DNA of 64,000 nucleotides, taken from the NCBI GenBank assembly GCA_947501685.1, contig CANMWQ010000001.1, positions 620,001 to 684,000 of the forward strand. Reading direction: 5' to 3'. Positions 17,351-29,074 of this stretch are shown in pieces; the stretch's first letter is position 1; every line of letters starts with the position of its first letter. The notes under the pieces are model-generated. The model had not been told where the DNA came from, searched no databases, and was given only the letters and a program-made list of their open reading frames with translations. Both the position numbers and the translations under genes were made by a program. This stretch comes from an uncultured Litoreibacter sp. Its GTDB lineage: Bacteria; Pseudomonadota; Alphaproteobacteria; Rhodobacterales; Rhodobacteraceae.

Positions 17351-18349
17351 GTGGCAGAGCATGCGCGTGATCTTGAAAATGATGCACCGCACCTGCCGGT
17401 CCTCATTGACGCGATCCTTGACCATGTAGACGCGTCCGGCACATGGCTGGACGGCACATTCGGCGCAGGCGGCTACAGCCGCGCCTTTCTGGACGCAGGC
17501 GCGGATAAGGTAATCGGCGTGGACCGCGACCCGTCGGTCTTTGACCTCGCGGCCCCTTGGATTGGTGATTGCGGCGACCGCCTGACGCTGGTCGCAGGCA
17601 CATTTTCCGACCTCGACACGCTGGCAGGGGACCTGTTGCCGCTCGACGGTGTGGTGCTCGATCTGGGCGTCTCCTCCATGCAGCTGGACCAGCCGGATCG
17701 CGGCTTTTCCTTCCTGCGCGACGGCCCGCTCGATATGCGCATGGGGCAAGACGGCCCCTCTGCGGCCGATCTGGTCAATGGCGCAGATGAGGCGCTGATC
17801 GCCGATATCCTGTTCCAATATGGCGAGGAGCGCGCCTCGCGCCGCATCGCCCGCGCCATTCTCTCGGCCCGCCCGATCACCACCACGGCGGCGCTGGCCG
17901 AGGTGATCGAGAGCGTCTTGCCGAAATCCAAACCCGGCCAAAGCCATCCCGCCACCCGCAGCTTTCAGGCGATCCGCATCGCGGTCAATGACGAGTTTGG
18001 ACAGCTTATCAAAGGCTTGGAGGCCGCGGAGCGCGCCTTGAAACCTGGCGGCCAGCTGGCCGTGGTCAGCTTCCACTCGCTCGAAGACCGCGTGGTCAAG
18101 AAATTCATGGCGTCGCGCGCAGGGGCCACCTCAGGCGGGTCGCGCTATGCGCCTGCGCTGGAAAAAGACGCGCCCACCTTTGATCTGACGCCCCGCCGCG
18201 CCATCGCGGCAGACAAGGACGAGCTGGCCCGCAACCCGCGCTCCCGCTCGGCGAAACTGCGGGTCGCCACCCGCACCGATCAGCCGGCGCGCGACACGGA
18301 CCGCGCGGGGCTGGGCTTGCCAAAACTAGTCGGAAAGGACCTGTTCTGA
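17351..18349 (+). CDS. rsmH: 16S rRNA (cytosine(1402)-N(4))-methyltransferase RsmH
   Basis: [13 protein letters not shown]...[14 protein letters not shown]...[18 protein letters not shown]. Confidence 0.96.
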   Translation: MAEHARDLENDAPHLPVLIDAILDHVDASGTWLDGTFGAGGYSRAFLDAGADKVIGVDRDPSVFDLAAPWIGDCGDRLTLVAGTFSDLDTLAGDLLPLDGVVLDLGVSSMQLDQPDRGFSFLRDGPLDMRMGQDGPSAADLVNGADEALIADILFQYGEERASRRIARAILSARPITTTAALAEVIESVLPKSKPGQSHPATRSFQAIRIAVNDEFGQLIKGLEAAERALKPGGQLAVVSFHSLEDRVVKKFMASRAGATSGGSRYAPALEKDAPTFDLTPRRAIAADKDELARNPRSRSAKLRVATRTDQPARDTDRAGLGLPKLVGKDLF

Positions 18350-18720
18350 TGCGTGGTTTACTGTTTGGCGCCTTTGCGCTCGTGGTGATGGGCTTGGCCT
18401 ATTGGGCCTATTTCGAGAATTACAAAACCCAGGAAGCCCTGCGCAGCGCCAGCGCGCTGCAACGCGAAATCGGCTCCTCGCGGGAGACATTGGCCGTGTT
18501 GCAGGCCGAATGGGCCTATCTCAACCGACCCGAACGGCTGGCCGATCTGGCAGCGCTGAATTTCGAGCGGCTGCAACTGCAACCGATCACCCGCAACCAG
18601 TTCGGCGCGCTCAAACAGGTGGGCTACCCGCTGCCCGAGTTCAATATCGACGAGCTTCTGGGCTCGGTTGAGGTGCGCGGCCAGATTGAAAGCACCGAAG
18701 TCGAGGGAGACCGCCCCTAA
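18349..18720 (+). CDS. ftsL: Cell division protein FtsL
   Basis: Position in cluster; single N-terminal TM then coiled-coil region. Confidence 0.88.
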   Translation: MRGLLFGAFALVVMGLAYWAYFENYKTQEALRSASALQREIGSSRETLAVLQAEWAYLNRPERLADLAALNFERLQLQPITRNQFGALKQVGYPLPEFNIDELLGSVEVRGQIESTEVEGDRP

Positions 18721-20501
18721 TGCGCACGCCCCTCCGCCCTCTTGCCCGCATCCTGCCCGCGCGTCTGCGCGGCGAGAACACCGACCGTATTGAAGCCGAA
18801 AACATCCGCCAACGTCACGAGGAGATGCGCGACCGCATGCGGGTCCGTGCCAAATCGCGACTGCTTTTCGTAGGCGTGCTGTTTCTGGCGGGCTTCAGCG
18901 TGGTGGGCGCGCGCATGACGGTTCTTGCGTCGTCTGAGGCGGTGGAGCCGCAGGCCTCGGCCTCCTCTGCGGCCATCGTCGCGCAGCGCTCCAACATCGT
19001 GGACCGGCAGGGCCGCGTGCTGGCCACGAACCTGATCACCAACTCCCTCTACGCCCAGCCGCAACTGATGATCGAGCCCGAGCGCGCCGCCAAAGCGCTG
19101 GTCGGCATCTTCCCCGATCTGGATGAAAAACGATTGCTCAAGGATTTCACCGGCACCCGTAAGTTTTTGTGGGTAAAGCGAAAAATCAGCCCTGAGCAGC
19201 AACAGGCCGTGCATGAAATAGGCGATCCCGGCCTGCTCTTTGGCCCCCGCGAGATGCGGCTCTATCCCAACGGGCGGCTGGCCCCGCATGTCTTGGGCGG
19301 TGCCTCATTTGGGCGCGAGGGCGTGCATTCGGCGGAAGTTATCGGCACCGCCGGGGTGGAGCGGAAATTCGACGACTTCCTGCGTGACCCCGCCTTGGAA
19401 GGCGCGCCGCTGCGCTTGTCGATCGACATGACCATCCAATCCGCCATGCGCCGGGTGCTGTTTGGCGGCATGAAACTGATGAACGCCAAGGCGGCCACGG
19501 CGGTGCTGATGAAGGTCGATACGGGCGAGGTCGTCTCCATGGTCTCCCTGCCTGATTTTGACCCCAACACCCGCCCGCGCGAGGCCTATAAGGGCGACCC
19601 GTCCGAAAACCCGCTGTTTAACCGCTCCGTTCAGGGCGTCTACGAGCTGGGGTCCACCTTCAAGGTCTTCGCCGCCGCGCAAGCGCTTGAGCTGGGGCTG
19701 GTCAACCCAAACACCGTGCTGGACACCAAAGGCCCGATGGTCTGGGGCAAACACAAAATACGTGATTTCAACGATCATGGCGACACGCTGAGCGTCACGG
19801 ATGTGATCGTCGAATCCTCCAACATTGGCACCGCCCGCATGGCGCTTAACATCGGGGCCGAGCGCCAGCAGGCCTTCCTCAAGGCGCTGGGCTTCTTTGA
19901 CCCCACCGAGGTGGAGCTGGTCGAGGCCCCGGGTGCCAAGCCGCTTTTGCCCAAGAAATGGTCCGAGCTGCACACGATGACAATCAGCTACGGCCACGGC
20001 ATAGCGGCAAGCCCGCTGCATCTGGCCGCAGGCTACGCAACGATGGTGGGCGGTGGCACGCTGGTAAAACCGACCTTGCTGAAAGTCGACGAAGTGGCCC
20101 CCGGCCCGCGCATCATCTCGGAGCGCACCTCCGCGCAAATCCGCGAGATGCTGGGCGCCGTGGTCGAGCGGGGCACGGCCTCTTTCGCCAAGGACACCGG
20201 CTACCGCATCGGCGGCAAAACCGGCACCGCCGACAAACCAAAACGCGCGGGCGGCGGCTATTATAAGGACAAGGTGATCGCGACATTCGCCTCGGCCTTC
20301 CCCATCGAGGACCCGGAATATGTGCTGGTGGTGACGCTGGACGAGCCGTCAGAGAACTCCGGCGACAAGCCGCGCCGCACTGCCGGCTGGACCGCCGTGC
20401 CCGTCGCCGCCGAGATCATCCAGCGTACCGCACCGCTTCTTGGGGTCAGACCGATTGAACCTGCCACGCCAACTGGGGTAACAGCGGTCAAGTTCGAGTA
20501 A
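18720..20501 (+). CDS. ftsI: Penicillin-binding protein FtsI (PBP3)
   Basis: Transpeptidase motifs YELGSTFK, SSNIG, KTGTAD. Confidence 0.95.
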   Translation: MRTPLRPLARILPARLRGENTDRIEAENIRQRHEEMRDRMRVRAKSRLLFVGVLFLAGFSVVGARMTVLASSEAVEPQASASSAAIVAQRSNIVDRQGRVLATNLITNSLYAQPQLMIEPERAAKALVGIFPDLDEKRLLKDFTGTRKFLWVKRKISPEQQQAVHEIGDPGLLFGPREMRLYPNGRLAPHVLGGASFGREGVHSAEVIGTAGVERKFDDFLRDPALEGAPLRLSIDMTIQSAMRRVLFGGMKLMNAKAATAVLMKVDTGEVVSMVSLPDFDPNTRPREAYKGDPSENPLFNRSVQGVYELGSTFKVFAAAQALELGLVNPNTVLDTKGPMVWGKHKIRDFNDHGDTLSVTDVIVESSNIGTARMALNIGAERQQAFLKALGFFDPTEVELVEAPGAKPLLPKKWSELHTMTISYGHGIAASPLHLAAGYATMVGGGTLVKPTLLKVDEVAPGPRIISERTSAQIREMLGAVVERGTASFAKDTGYRIGGKTGTADKPKRAGGGYYKDKVIATFASAFPIEDPEYVLVVTLDEPSENSGDKPRRTAGWTAVPVAAEIIQRTAPLLGVRPIEPATPTGVTAVKFE

Positions 20502-20523
20502 CGCAAAGCCAAGCGGGGGCGGC

Positions 20524-22005
20524 ATGGGCCAAAAGACGACAGGGTTATCTCAGCTGGGTCTGACCGCTGTCGGGGGCAAAGACGCGGTGATCACCGGCCT
20601 CTCGGTGGACAGCCGCCACGTGAAGCCAGGGCATCTCTTTGCCGCTTTGCCCGGCTCTGACCGCCACGGCGCGGACTTCATTCAATACGCCCTGCGCATG
20701 GACGCCGCCGCCGTTTTGACCGACCCGGCGGGCGCGGAGATCGCGGCAGATGTGCTGGAAGCCTCGGACGCCGCTTTGGTGATCACCGAAGATCCCCGCC
20801 AAGCGCTGGCCTATGCAAGCGCGATCTGGTTCGCCGCGCAGCCCGGCCACATGGTGGCCGTGACAGGGACCAACGGCAAAACCTCCGTCGCCAGCTTCAC
20901 CCGCCAAATCTGGAGCGAGCTGGGCCTGCAAGCCGCAAATCTCGGCACCACCGGCGTCGAAGGCGCGTTCAGCGCCCCCATGACCCACACCACGCCCGAG
21001 CCGATCACGCTTCATGCCCTTCTGGCCGATATGGCCAAGGCAGGCGTGACCCATGCCGCGATGGAGGCGTCGTCACACGGGCTGGCCCAACGCCGCCTTG
21101 ATGGCGTGCATCTGATGGCCGCCGCCTTCACCAATTTCACGCAAGACCACCTCGACTATCACGCCACATTCCAAGAATATTTCGACGCCAAGGCCGGCCT
21201 CTTTTCCCGTGTGCTGGCGCAAGACGGCGTGGCGGTGATCAATATGGATGACCCGCGCGGGCGGGACATGGCCTCCATCGCGCGCAAACGCGGGCATAAA
21301 TTGCTGCGCGTGGGCATGGGCGAGGGGTGCGAATTGCAGCTTCTGGGCCAGCGGTTCGACGCCACCGGCCAAGAGCTGCGCTTTGCCTATGGCGGCGACG
21401 TGCATCAGGCGCGGCTGGAGCTGATCGGCGGGTTTCAGGCCTCCAACGTGATGGTCGCCGCCGGGCTGGCCATCGGCTGCGGGGCCAAACCCTCCGAGGT
21501 GTTTCAGACGCTCCCCATGCTGCAAACCGTGCGCGGACGCATGCAAAAAGCCGCGACCCGCGATAATGGTGCGGCGGTGTTTGTGGATTACGCCCACACG
21601 CCCGACGCGTTGGAAACCGCGCTGAAAGCTATGCGCCCGCATGTCATGGGTCGCCTCTTGGTGGTCTTCGGCGCAGGCGGCGACCGTGATGCGTCCAAAC
21701 GCCCGCTCATGGGCAAGGCCGCGCAGGACCATGCCGATGTGGCTTTTGTGACAGATGACAACCCGCGCTCCGAGGACCCGGCCAGCATCCGCGCGGCCAT
21801 CATGCAGGCCATTCCCAACGCCAACGAGGTCGGCGACCGGGCCGAAGCCATCCTGCGCGGCGTTGACGCGTTGGGGCCGGGCGACACGCTTTTGATCGCG
21901 GGTAAGGGCCATGAAACAGGCCAGATCGTGGGCGATGACGTGCTGCCTTTTGATGATGTGGAGCAGGCCAGCGTGGCCGTGGCCGCTTTGGACGGGAGGC
22001 TCTGA
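20524..22005 (+). CDS. murE: UDP-MurNAc-L-Ala-D-Glu:meso-DAP ligase MurE
   Basis: GTNGKTS P-loop; DNPRSEDP motif; cluster position. Confidence 0.95.
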   Translation: MGQKTTGLSQLGLTAVGGKDAVITGLSVDSRHVKPGHLFAALPGSDRHGADFIQYALRMDAAAVLTDPAGAEIAADVLEASDAALVITEDPRQALAYASAIWFAAQPGHMVAVTGTNGKTSVASFTRQIWSELGLQAANLGTTGVEGAFSAPMTHTTPEPITLHALLADMAKAGVTHAAMEASSHGLAQRRLDGVHLMAAAFTNFTQDHLDYHATFQEYFDAKAGLFSRVLAQDGVAVINMDDPRGRDMASIARKRGHKLLRVGMGEGCELQLLGQRFDATGQELRFAYGGDVHQARLELIGGFQASNVMVAAGLAIGCGAKPSEVFQTLPMLQTVRGRMQKAATRDNGAAVFVDYAHTPDALETALKAMRPHVMGRLLVVFGAGGDRDASKRPLMGKAAQDHADVAFVTDDNPRSEDPASIRAAIMQAIPNANEVGDRAEAILRGVDALGPGDTLLIAGKGHETGQIVGDDVLPFDDVEQASVAVAALDGRL

Positions 22006-23427
22006 ATGGCGCTTTGGACAGCAGCAGAGGCCGTGCAGGCCACAGGCGGCGTGACGGCGTTTGACTGGGAGGTCAGCGGGGTCTCCATCGACACGCGCAC
22101 GCTTGCGGCGGGTGATTTGTTCGTGGCTCTGAAAGACGTGCGCGACGGCCATGAGTTCGTCGCCCAAGCCTTGGAAAAAGGGGCAGGTGCCGCATTGGTC
22201 AGCCATGTGCCGGACGGCCTGCCGGGAGATGCGCCGCTGCTGATTGTGGAGGACGTCCTGCAAGGTCTGGAGGCTCTGGGCCGCGCCGCGCGGGTTCGGA
22301 TGAAAGGCAAGGTCATCGGGGTGACGGGCTCCGTGGGTAAGACCTCCACCAAGGAAATGCTGCGCAGCTGCCTGACCGGGCAGGGGGCCGTGCATGCCGC
22401 CGAGAAAAGCTACAACAACCATTGGGGCGTGCCGTTGACGCTGGCCCGCATGCCGCGCGATAGCGATTTTGCGGTGATCGAGATCGGCATGAACCACCCC
22501 GGCGAAATCGCGCCTCTGGCGCGCATGGCCGATCTGGACGTGGCGCTTGTCACCATTGTGGCCCCGGCGCATTTGGAAGCGTTCGACAATATCGAGGGCA
22601 TCGCCCGCGAGAAAGCCTCCATCTTCGACGGGCTGCGCGCAGGCGGTCAGGCGATCATCAACGGCGATCTCGACGTGACCCCCGTGCTGCGCGACCTCGG
22701 CCCGGACAGCGTGCAAAGCTTTGGCCGCAGCGAGGGGTGCGACTGGCATTTGCTGGATGCCGAGCAGGCGCAGCATACCACGGTCTGCCGCGCGCGCCAT
22801 GACGGCGAGGCGATCCTTTTCAAAATCGCAGCCCCCGGAAAACATTTTGCAATGAACGGCTTGGCCGCTTTGGCGGCCTGCGTGGCGGCAGGGGCTGATC
22901 TAGGGCAATCCGTGATCAATCTGGGCCAATGGCAGCCGCCCCAAGGCCGTGGCCAGCGGCATTTTCTGGGATTGGACGGCTCGGATGAAAGCCGGGGCGT
23001 GGACCTGATTGACGACGCTTATAATGCCAACCCGGCTTCCGTTGGTGCTGCGCTGGACGTGTTGGCGGGGACCAAAACATCGCTCCCCCAAGGCCGCCGC
23101 ATCGCGGTGCTGGGCGACATGAAAGAACTGGGCCCGACAGAGGCCCAACTGCACGCGGCGCTGGCGCGCCATGAGGGGCTGGATCAGCTGGCAGCGGTGC
23201 ATTGCGTGGGGCCCCTGATGCGCCACCTTCACGCGGCATTGCCCGTTGATATCCAAGGCAAATGGGTCGAAACCGCCGCCGAGCTGGCGCCCGAGATGCG
23301 CAAACTGGTGCATGCCGGAGACGTGGTCATGGTGAAGGGCTCATTGTCGATGAAAATGGCGCTGATCGTTGACGCGATCATGAAATTGAGCCAATCGGGG
23401 CAGGCAAAACGCAAGGGGCACCACTAG
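22006..23427 (+). CDS. murF: UDP-MurNAc-tripeptide:D-Ala-D-Ala ligase MurF
   Basis: GVTGSVGKTSTKEML; NNHWGVPLTLAR; DDAYNANPASV. Confidence 0.95.
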   Translation: MALWTAAEAVQATGGVTAFDWEVSGVSIDTRTLAAGDLFVALKDVRDGHEFVAQALEKGAGAALVSHVPDGLPGDAPLLIVEDVLQGLEALGRAARVRMKGKVIGVTGSVGKTSTKEMLRSCLTGQGAVHAAEKSYNNHWGVPLTLARMPRDSDFAVIEIGMNHPGEIAPLARMADLDVALVTIVAPAHLEAFDNIEGIAREKASIFDGLRAGGQAIINGDLDVTPVLRDLGPDSVQSFGRSEGCDWHLLDAEQAQHTTVCRARHDGEAILFKIAAPGKHFAMNGLAALAACVAAGADLGQSVINLGQWQPPQGRGQRHFLGLDGSDESRGVDLIDDAYNANPASVGAALDVLAGTKTSLPQGRRIAVLGDMKELGPTEAQLHAALARHEGLDQLAAVHCVGPLMRHLHAALPVDIQGKWVETAAELAPEMRKLVHAGDVVMVKGSLSMKMALIVDAIMKLSQSGQAKRKGHH

Positions 23428-24513
23428 ATGTTGTATTGGCTGACGCTGTTTTCTGATGGCGGGGATTTCTATAACCTGTTTCGCTACATCACCTTCCGCG
23501 CCGGTGGGGCCTTCTTCACCGCGCTGATATTCGGCTTCATTTTCGGCCGCCCGCTGATCAACCTGCTCAAGCGCAAGCAGCGCCATGGCCAGCCCATTCG
23601 CGATGACGGCCCGGAGGGCCATGTGCTGACCAAGCAAGGCACACCCACGATGGGAGGCGTGCTGATCCTTGGCGCGCTGATCCTCTCGACGCTGCTCTGG
23701 GCGCGGCTCGACAATGGCTATGTCTGGATCGTGCTGCTGGTCACGATGGGCTTCGGTGCCATCGGCTTTGTTGATGATTACGCCAAGGTCACGTCAAACA
23801 GCCATGGCGGCATTTCGGCCAAATCGCGCCTGATCGTGGGCTTTGCCATCGCTGCAGTTGCGGGCTACGCGACCACGCTTTTGCACCCTGAAGGGCTGGT
23901 CAACCAGCTGGCGCTGCCGGTCTTCAAGGACGTGCTGATCAATATGGGCTTCATGTTCATCCCCTTCGCCATGTTCGTCATCGTGGGGGCCGCCAATTCG
24001 GTGAACCTGACGGATGGCCTTGACGGTTTGGCCATCATGCCAGTGATGATCGCCGCAGGCGCGTTGGGCGTCATCGCCTATGCCGTGGGCCGGGTCGATT
24101 TCACCGATTATCTCGGCCTGCATTACGTCCCCGGCACCGGAGAGCTGTTGATCTTCATGGCTGGCATCATCGGCGGCGGCTTGGGCTTTTTGTGGTACAA
24201 CGCCCCTCCGGCGGCCGTCTTCATGGGCGACACCGGCTCGCTGGCCTTGGGCGGCGCGCTTGGCACCATCGCGGTGCTGACCAAGCATGAGCTGGTCATG
24301 GGCATCATCGGCGGGCTCTTCGTGGTCGAGACGCTCAGCGTCATCATTCAGGTGCTCTATTTCAAGAAAACCGGAAAACGCGTCTTCCTGATGGCGCCCA
24401 TCCATCATCACTTTGAGAAAAAAGGCTGGGCCGAGCCGCAGATCGTGATCCGCTTCTGGATCATCTCGCTGATCCTCGCGATGATCGGTCTGGCCACGCT
24501 GAAAATCAGATGA
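23428..24513 (+). CDS. mraY: Phospho-MurNAc-pentapeptide transferase MraY
   Basis: [45 protein letters not shown]. Confidence 0.96.
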   Translation: MLYWLTLFSDGGDFYNLFRYITFRAGGAFFTALIFGFIFGRPLINLLKRKQRHGQPIRDDGPEGHVLTKQGTPTMGGVLILGALILSTLLWARLDNGYVWIVLLVTMGFGAIGFVDDYAKVTSNSHGGISAKSRLIVGFAIAAVAGYATTLLHPEGLVNQLALPVFKDVLINMGFMFIPFAMFVIVGAANSVNLTDGLDGLAIMPVMIAAGALGVIAYAVGRVDFTDYLGLHYVPGTGELLIFMAGIIGGGLGFLWYNAPPAAVFMGDTGSLALGGALGTIAVLTKHELVMGIIGGLFVVETLSVIIQVLYFKKTGKRVFLMAPIHHHFEKKGWAEPQIVIRFWIISLILAMIGLATLKIR

Positions 24514-25913
24514 TCCCGGTTCTTGGTTTCCAAGGCCTGAAGGTCGCCGTTCTGGGGCTGGGCCGCTCCGGTCTGTCCGCCGCACGTGCGTTGCGCGAAG
24601 GCGGGGCCGAGCCACTGGTCTGGGACGACAACGCATCCGCGCGCGACGCCGCGGAGGCCGAAGGGCTCACCGTCACCGATCTGTCCAAACCCGGAGCGCT
24701 GGAGGGCGTGGCCACGCTCATCGTCTCCCCCGGCATCCCGCATCTCTACCCCGCGCCGCATCCGGTGATCGCGGCGGCTTGGGCGGCGGATGTGGCGGTG
24801 GACAATGATATCTCGCTCTTTTTCCGCTCCTTTGCCACGCAGGCGTGGGAGGGGTTTGACCAGATGCCCAAAGTCGTGGCCGTCACCGGCTCGAACGGCA
24901 AATCGACAACTTCCGCGCTGATCCATCACATTCTGACCGACGTGAATCGCCCGACGCAATTGGCGGGCAATATCGGGCGCGGCGTGCTTGATCTGGAGCC
25001 TGCCATTGACGGCGAGGTCGTGGTGCTGGAGCTGTCGAGCTACCAGACCGAGCTGGCCCGCAGCCTGACGCCGGATGTTGCGGTCTTCACCAATCTCAGC
25101 CCCGACCATCTGGACCGGCATGCAGGAATGGGCGGGTATTTCGCGGCCAAACGCCGCCTGTTTTCCGAAGGCGGGCCGGACCGGGCGGTGATCGGCATCG
25201 ACGAGCCTGAGGGGCGGATGCTGGCCAATCAACTGTCGGGCGGCAATGGCGATGACCGGGTGATCCGGGTCTCCTCTGGCGGCAAGATCGCAGGTCCCGG
25301 CTGGGCGGTGTTTGCCAAGAAGGGTTTTTTGGCCGAATGGCGCAAAGGCAAGCAGCTGGCCAATATCGACCTGCGCGAGGTCGCCGGGTTGCCGGGCGCG
25401 CATAACCACCAAAACGCCTGCGCCGCCTATGCCGTATGCCGCACGCTGGGCTTTGCGCCCAAGGTGATCGAGAAGGCGCTGCACAGTTTTGGCGGGCTGA
25501 AACACCGCTCCCAGCAAGTGGCTGAGATAGACGGTGTGCGTTTCGTCAATGACAGCAAAGCCACCAACACCGACAGCGCCGCCAAGGCGTTGCAGGCCTT
25601 TTCCAACATTCGCTGGATTTGCGGTGGGCTGGAGAAAGAGGGCGGCTTGGATGCGCTGACCGCGCATCTTGGTGCGGTCAAGAAAGCCTATGTGATCGGG
25701 CGCGACGCCCAGAAATTCGCGTTGCAGCTGGGCGGCGTGGAGGTGGCAGTGTGCACAACGATGCAGGCTGCCGTCAGCTTGGCCGCCGAGGAGTCCGAGG
25801 CGGGCGACACGGTCCTGCTGGCCCCGGCCGCGGCCAGCTTTGATCAATATGACAGCTTCGAGCAGCGCGGAGATGACTTCGCCGCTGAGGTCACAAAGCT
25901 GCAATCGCGTTAA
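24510..25913 (+). CDS. murD: UDP-MurNAc-L-Ala:D-Glu ligase MurD
   Basis: [40 protein letters not shown]. Confidence 0.95.
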   Translation: MIPVLGFQGLKVAVLGLGRSGLSAARALREGGAEPLVWDDNASARDAAEAEGLTVTDLSKPGALEGVATLIVSPGIPHLYPAPHPVIAAAWAADVAVDNDISLFFRSFATQAWEGFDQMPKVVAVTGSNGKSTTSALIHHILTDVNRPTQLAGNIGRGVLDLEPAIDGEVVVLELSSYQTELARSLTPDVAVFTNLSPDHLDRHAGMGGYFAAKRRLFSEGGPDRAVIGIDEPEGRMLANQLSGGNGDDRVIRVSSGGKIAGPGWAVFAKKGFLAEWRKGKQLANIDLREVAGLPGAHNHQNACAAYAVCRTLGFAPKVIEKALHSFGGLKHRSQQVAEIDGVRFVNDSKATNTDSAAKALQAFSNIRWICGGLEKEGGLDALTAHLGAVKKAYVIGRDAQKFALQLGGVEVAVCTTMQAAVSLAAEESEAGDTVLLAPAAASFDQYDSFEQRGDDFAAEVTKLQSR

Positions 25914-26017
25914 CCTTTCGGCCGTTGCCGCTCCACCCGGCCCTGCGTCCCGAGGCCGGGAATTCAGCCGCTTAGATCCTGCGCTTTCGTGTGCGAAACC
26001 GGCATGGTCTTAACGGC

Positions 26018-26602
26018 CTAGACGTAAGCCGTGGCGCGCTCCGCCTCGCTGAGCGTGTAGGGTTTGGACACCGCGCGCCCTGTCTCTGCATCGAAAAACG
26101 GCGTTTGCTTCCAGCGCCCCGACAGCCTTGCGCGGAGCATGTTTTTCATCGTCTTGAACGCAAACGCGGCCAAGCTGCCCGAGGGGCCGTCAACCGGCGC
26201 AAGCGCTTGCTCTTTCTTGTAGCGAAACGCGATAGGGGGCAGCTCAGCCTCAACAAAATTGCAGGTCAGAAATCCGACGAAGGACAGTTTCGCGCTGCCC
26301 ATCGTGTTGCCAATCGGAGTGTTGCAGCAACGCGTGTACCAGCGGTAAAGACCCTTTGGCGCCAGTGTGAGGACGGCCAGATGCTCCGCTCCGGCGGTGA
26401 TCTCAAACTTGCTGGGCTGGGTCTGGTACAGGTCTGTGCCACCTGCTGCATCAAGGCAGCGTTCGGCTTGACCAAGGTGGCGCGGGAAGGCCTGGCAATC
26501 AACGCAGTAGCAAATCCCGTGATTGTCCGTGGAGGGACCGGGCGCATGGATCACAGCCTGAAACGCGCCGCAGTTGCAATGAAGAGAGATGTCTTGCGCC
26601 AT
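26018..26602 (-). CDS. DUF6151/GFA-like Cys-rich protein
   Basis: ISLHCNCGAFQA...CYCVDCQAFPRHLG... Cys pattern; antisense within dcw cluster. Confidence 0.65.
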   Translation of the reverse strand: MAQDISLHCNCGAFQAVIHAPGPSTDNHGICYCVDCQAFPRHLGQAERCLDAAGGTDLYQTQPSKFEITAGAEHLAVLTLAPKGLYRWYTRCCNTPIGNTMGSAKLSFVGFLTCNFVEAELPPIAFRYKKEQALAPVDGPSGSLAAFAFKTMKNMLRARLSGRWKQTPFFDAETGRAVSKPYTLSEAERATAYV

Positions 26603-26810
26603 GTTTGGCCCCCATTGTTCATCACGCTTAACCTACCACGTCTCAACCCCATCCCAAAGCGGCATCGGCGCAAAGCCTCTGACATCAAAACTCAGGCTGG
26701 ATTGAGCGAAATTTTCACGCTATGGTGAACAGATAGACCCGAAAAATCGGGCGCAAGTAAGAACGAGTTCCGGGGCAACCGGATGTGAGGCAGTAAATGG
26801 CGGTACTCTC

Positions 26811-27980
26811 ATGACTGAGATGGTGTATGGCACCGTAACGGCGCGCGTGGGCGAGCCGATCCTTCCCAAATGGTGGCGCACGGTGGACCGCTGGTCGATG
26901 GCCTGCGTCTTCGCGCTGTTCGGCGTGGGGCTCTTGCTGGGGCTCGCGGCGTCTCCACCGCTGGCGGCCAAAAACGGGCTGGACCCGTTTCACTATGTCT
27001 CCAAACAGGCGTTTTTTGGCTGCATCGCGATGAGCGTGATGGTCTGCATCTCGATGATGTCCACGCAGATGGTGCGCCGCTTGGCGATCATGGTCTTCGC
27101 TGTGACCTTCGTGGCGCTGATCCTGCTGCCGGTGTTTGGCACGGATTTCGGCAAAGGGGCCACGCGCTGGTACTCGCTGGGCTTTGCCTCCATCCAGCCC
27201 TCTGAATTTCTCAAACCCGTCTTCATCGTGCTCTCGGCCTGGCTGATCGCCGCCAGTCAGGAGATCAACGGCCCGCCGGGCAAGACCGCCTCTTTCGTGC
27301 TGATGGCCATCGTGGTGGGTTTTCTGGCCATGCAGCCCGATTTCGGGCAGGCCTGCCTGATCCTCTTTGGTTGGGCCGTGGTCTATTTCGTGGCCGGAGC
27401 GCCGCTATTTTTGCTCATTGGCATGGCAGGCGTGGTGATTGTTGCGGGCGTCAGCGCCTATAATATGTCGGACCATTTTGCGCGTCGCATCGACGGGTTT
27501 CTTTCCGCAGAGGTCGACCCGACCACGCAGCTGGGCTACGCCACCAACGCGATCCGCGAGGGCGGTTTCTTCGGTGTGGGCGTCGGCGAGGGCTCCGTCA
27601 AATGGTCGCTGCCCGACGCGCATACCGATTTCATCATCGCCGTCGCCGCGGAGGAATATGGGCTCGTGATGGTCATCGCGATCATCTCGCTCTACGCCAT
27701 TTTCACCATGCGCTCGCTGCACCGGCTGACCCGCGAACGCGACCCGTTTATTCGGCTTGCAGGCACCGGGCTCGCGGCAATGTTCGCCATGCAGGCGATC
27801 ATCAATATGGGCGTCGCTGTGCGGCTGCTGCCCGCCAAGGGGATGACGCTACCTTTCGTGTCCAACGGAGGCTCCTCGCTGATCGCGGGGGGCATCGCGC
27901 TGGGGATGCTTCTGGCCTTCACCCGCTCGCGCCCGCAAGGAGATATGCGTGACATCATGATCCAAGGCGGCCGGGGATGA
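26811..27980 (+). CDS. ftsW: Peptidoglycan polymerase FtsW (SEDS)
   Basis: Multi-TM SEDS protein; [20 protein letters not shown]. Confidence 0.94.
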   Translation: MTEMVYGTVTARVGEPILPKWWRTVDRWSMACVFALFGVGLLLGLAASPPLAAKNGLDPFHYVSKQAFFGCIAMSVMVCISMMSTQMVRRLAIMVFAVTFVALILLPVFGTDFGKGATRWYSLGFASIQPSEFLKPVFIVLSAWLIAASQEINGPPGKTASFVLMAIVVGFLAMQPDFGQACLILFGWAVVYFVAGAPLFLLIGMAGVVIVAGVSAYNMSDHFARRIDGFLSAEVDPTTQLGYATNAIREGGFFGVGVGEGSVKWSLPDAHTDFIIAVAAEEYGLVMVIAIISLYAIFTMRSLHRLTRERDPFIRLAGTGLAAMFAMQAIINMGVAVRLLPAKGMTLPFVSNGGSSLIAGGIALGMLLAFTRSRPQGDMRDIMIQGGRG

Positions 27981-29074
27981 GCGCGCCGCTTCTGGTGATC
28001 GCCGCTGGCGGCACGGGCGGGCATATGTTTCCCGCGCAAGCGCTGGCCGAGGCGATGCTGGCGCAAGGCTGGCGGGTCAAGCTGACCACGGATGCGCGCG
28101 GCGCGCGCTACGTCTCGGGCTTCCCGCATAGCGTGCAGATCGAAGAGCTGAAATCAGCGACCTTCGCCCGCGCCGGGCTAGCCAACAAGCTGACCGCGCC
28201 CTTCAAACTGGCCGCAGGCGTGCTGTCGGCCATGGCGAATTTCAAACGCGACCGCCCTGCGGTCGTGGTGGGCTTTGGCGGCTATCCGTCCTTTCCGGCC
28301 ATTGCCGCTGCGTGGTTGTTGCGCCTGCCGCGCATGATCCATGAGCAAAACGGCGTGCTGGGCCGGGTCAATCAGGCCTTCGCCACCCGCGTCGACAAGA
28401 TCGCCTGCGGCACATGGCCCACCGCATTGCCGGGGGGCGTCGAGGGCGTGTTCACTGGCAACCCGGTGCGCCGCTCCGTGCTGGAGCGCGCAGGAGCCGC
28501 GTATATTCCGCCGGGCGACTACCCGATGAGCCTTGTCGTGATCGGTGGCAGCCAAGGCGCGCGCATTCTGGCGCAAGTGGTGCCGCGCGCGGTGGCGCTT
28601 TTGCCCTATGAGCTGCGCCAACGTATTCGCGTTGCCCAACAGGCCCGCGACGACGATGCAAACGAGGCCGCAACCATCTACGCCCAAGCCGGGGTCTCCG
28701 CCGAGGTCGAGCCGTTCTTTCAAGACATCCCCAGCCGCTTTTCCGAGGCGCAACTGGTGATCGCACGCTCCGGGGCCTCGACGGTGGCGGATCTGTCGGT
28801 CATTGGACGTCCCTCCATTCTGGTGCCTCTGGCCGCCGCGATCCGCGACGAGCAAACCGCAAATGCACGTGGTTTGACCAGCGCAGGTGCCGCCGTGTTG
28901 ATGCCCGAAAGCCTGTTCACGCCCGAAGCGCTGGCCGAGCAGATCAACAACATCCTGACCAACGAGCCCGCAGCCACCCAGATGGCCAACGCGGCGCTTG
29001 GCACCGGAAAGCCAGACGCCACGGAGGCGCTGGTGGCCCTGACGCTAGAGCTGAACGAGAAGAACCGCCGATGA
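27977..29074 (+). CDS. murG: MurG glycosyltransferase
   Basis: [28 protein letters not shown]. Confidence 0.96.
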   Translation: MSAPLLVIAAGGTGGHMFPAQALAEAMLAQGWRVKLTTDARGARYVSGFPHSVQIEELKSATFARAGLANKLTAPFKLAAGVLSAMANFKRDRPAVVVGFGGYPSFPAIAAAWLLRLPRMIHEQNGVLGRVNQAFATRVDKIACGTWPTALPGGVEGVFTGNPVRRSVLERAGAAYIPPGDYPMSLVVIGGSQGARILAQVVPRAVALLPYELRQRIRVAQQARDDDANEAATIYAQAGVSAEVEPFFQDIPSRFSEAQLVIARSGASTVADLSVIGRPSILVPLAAAIRDEQTANARGLTSAGAAVLMPESLFTPEALAEQINNILTNEPAATQMANAALGTGKPDATEALVALTLELNEKNRR

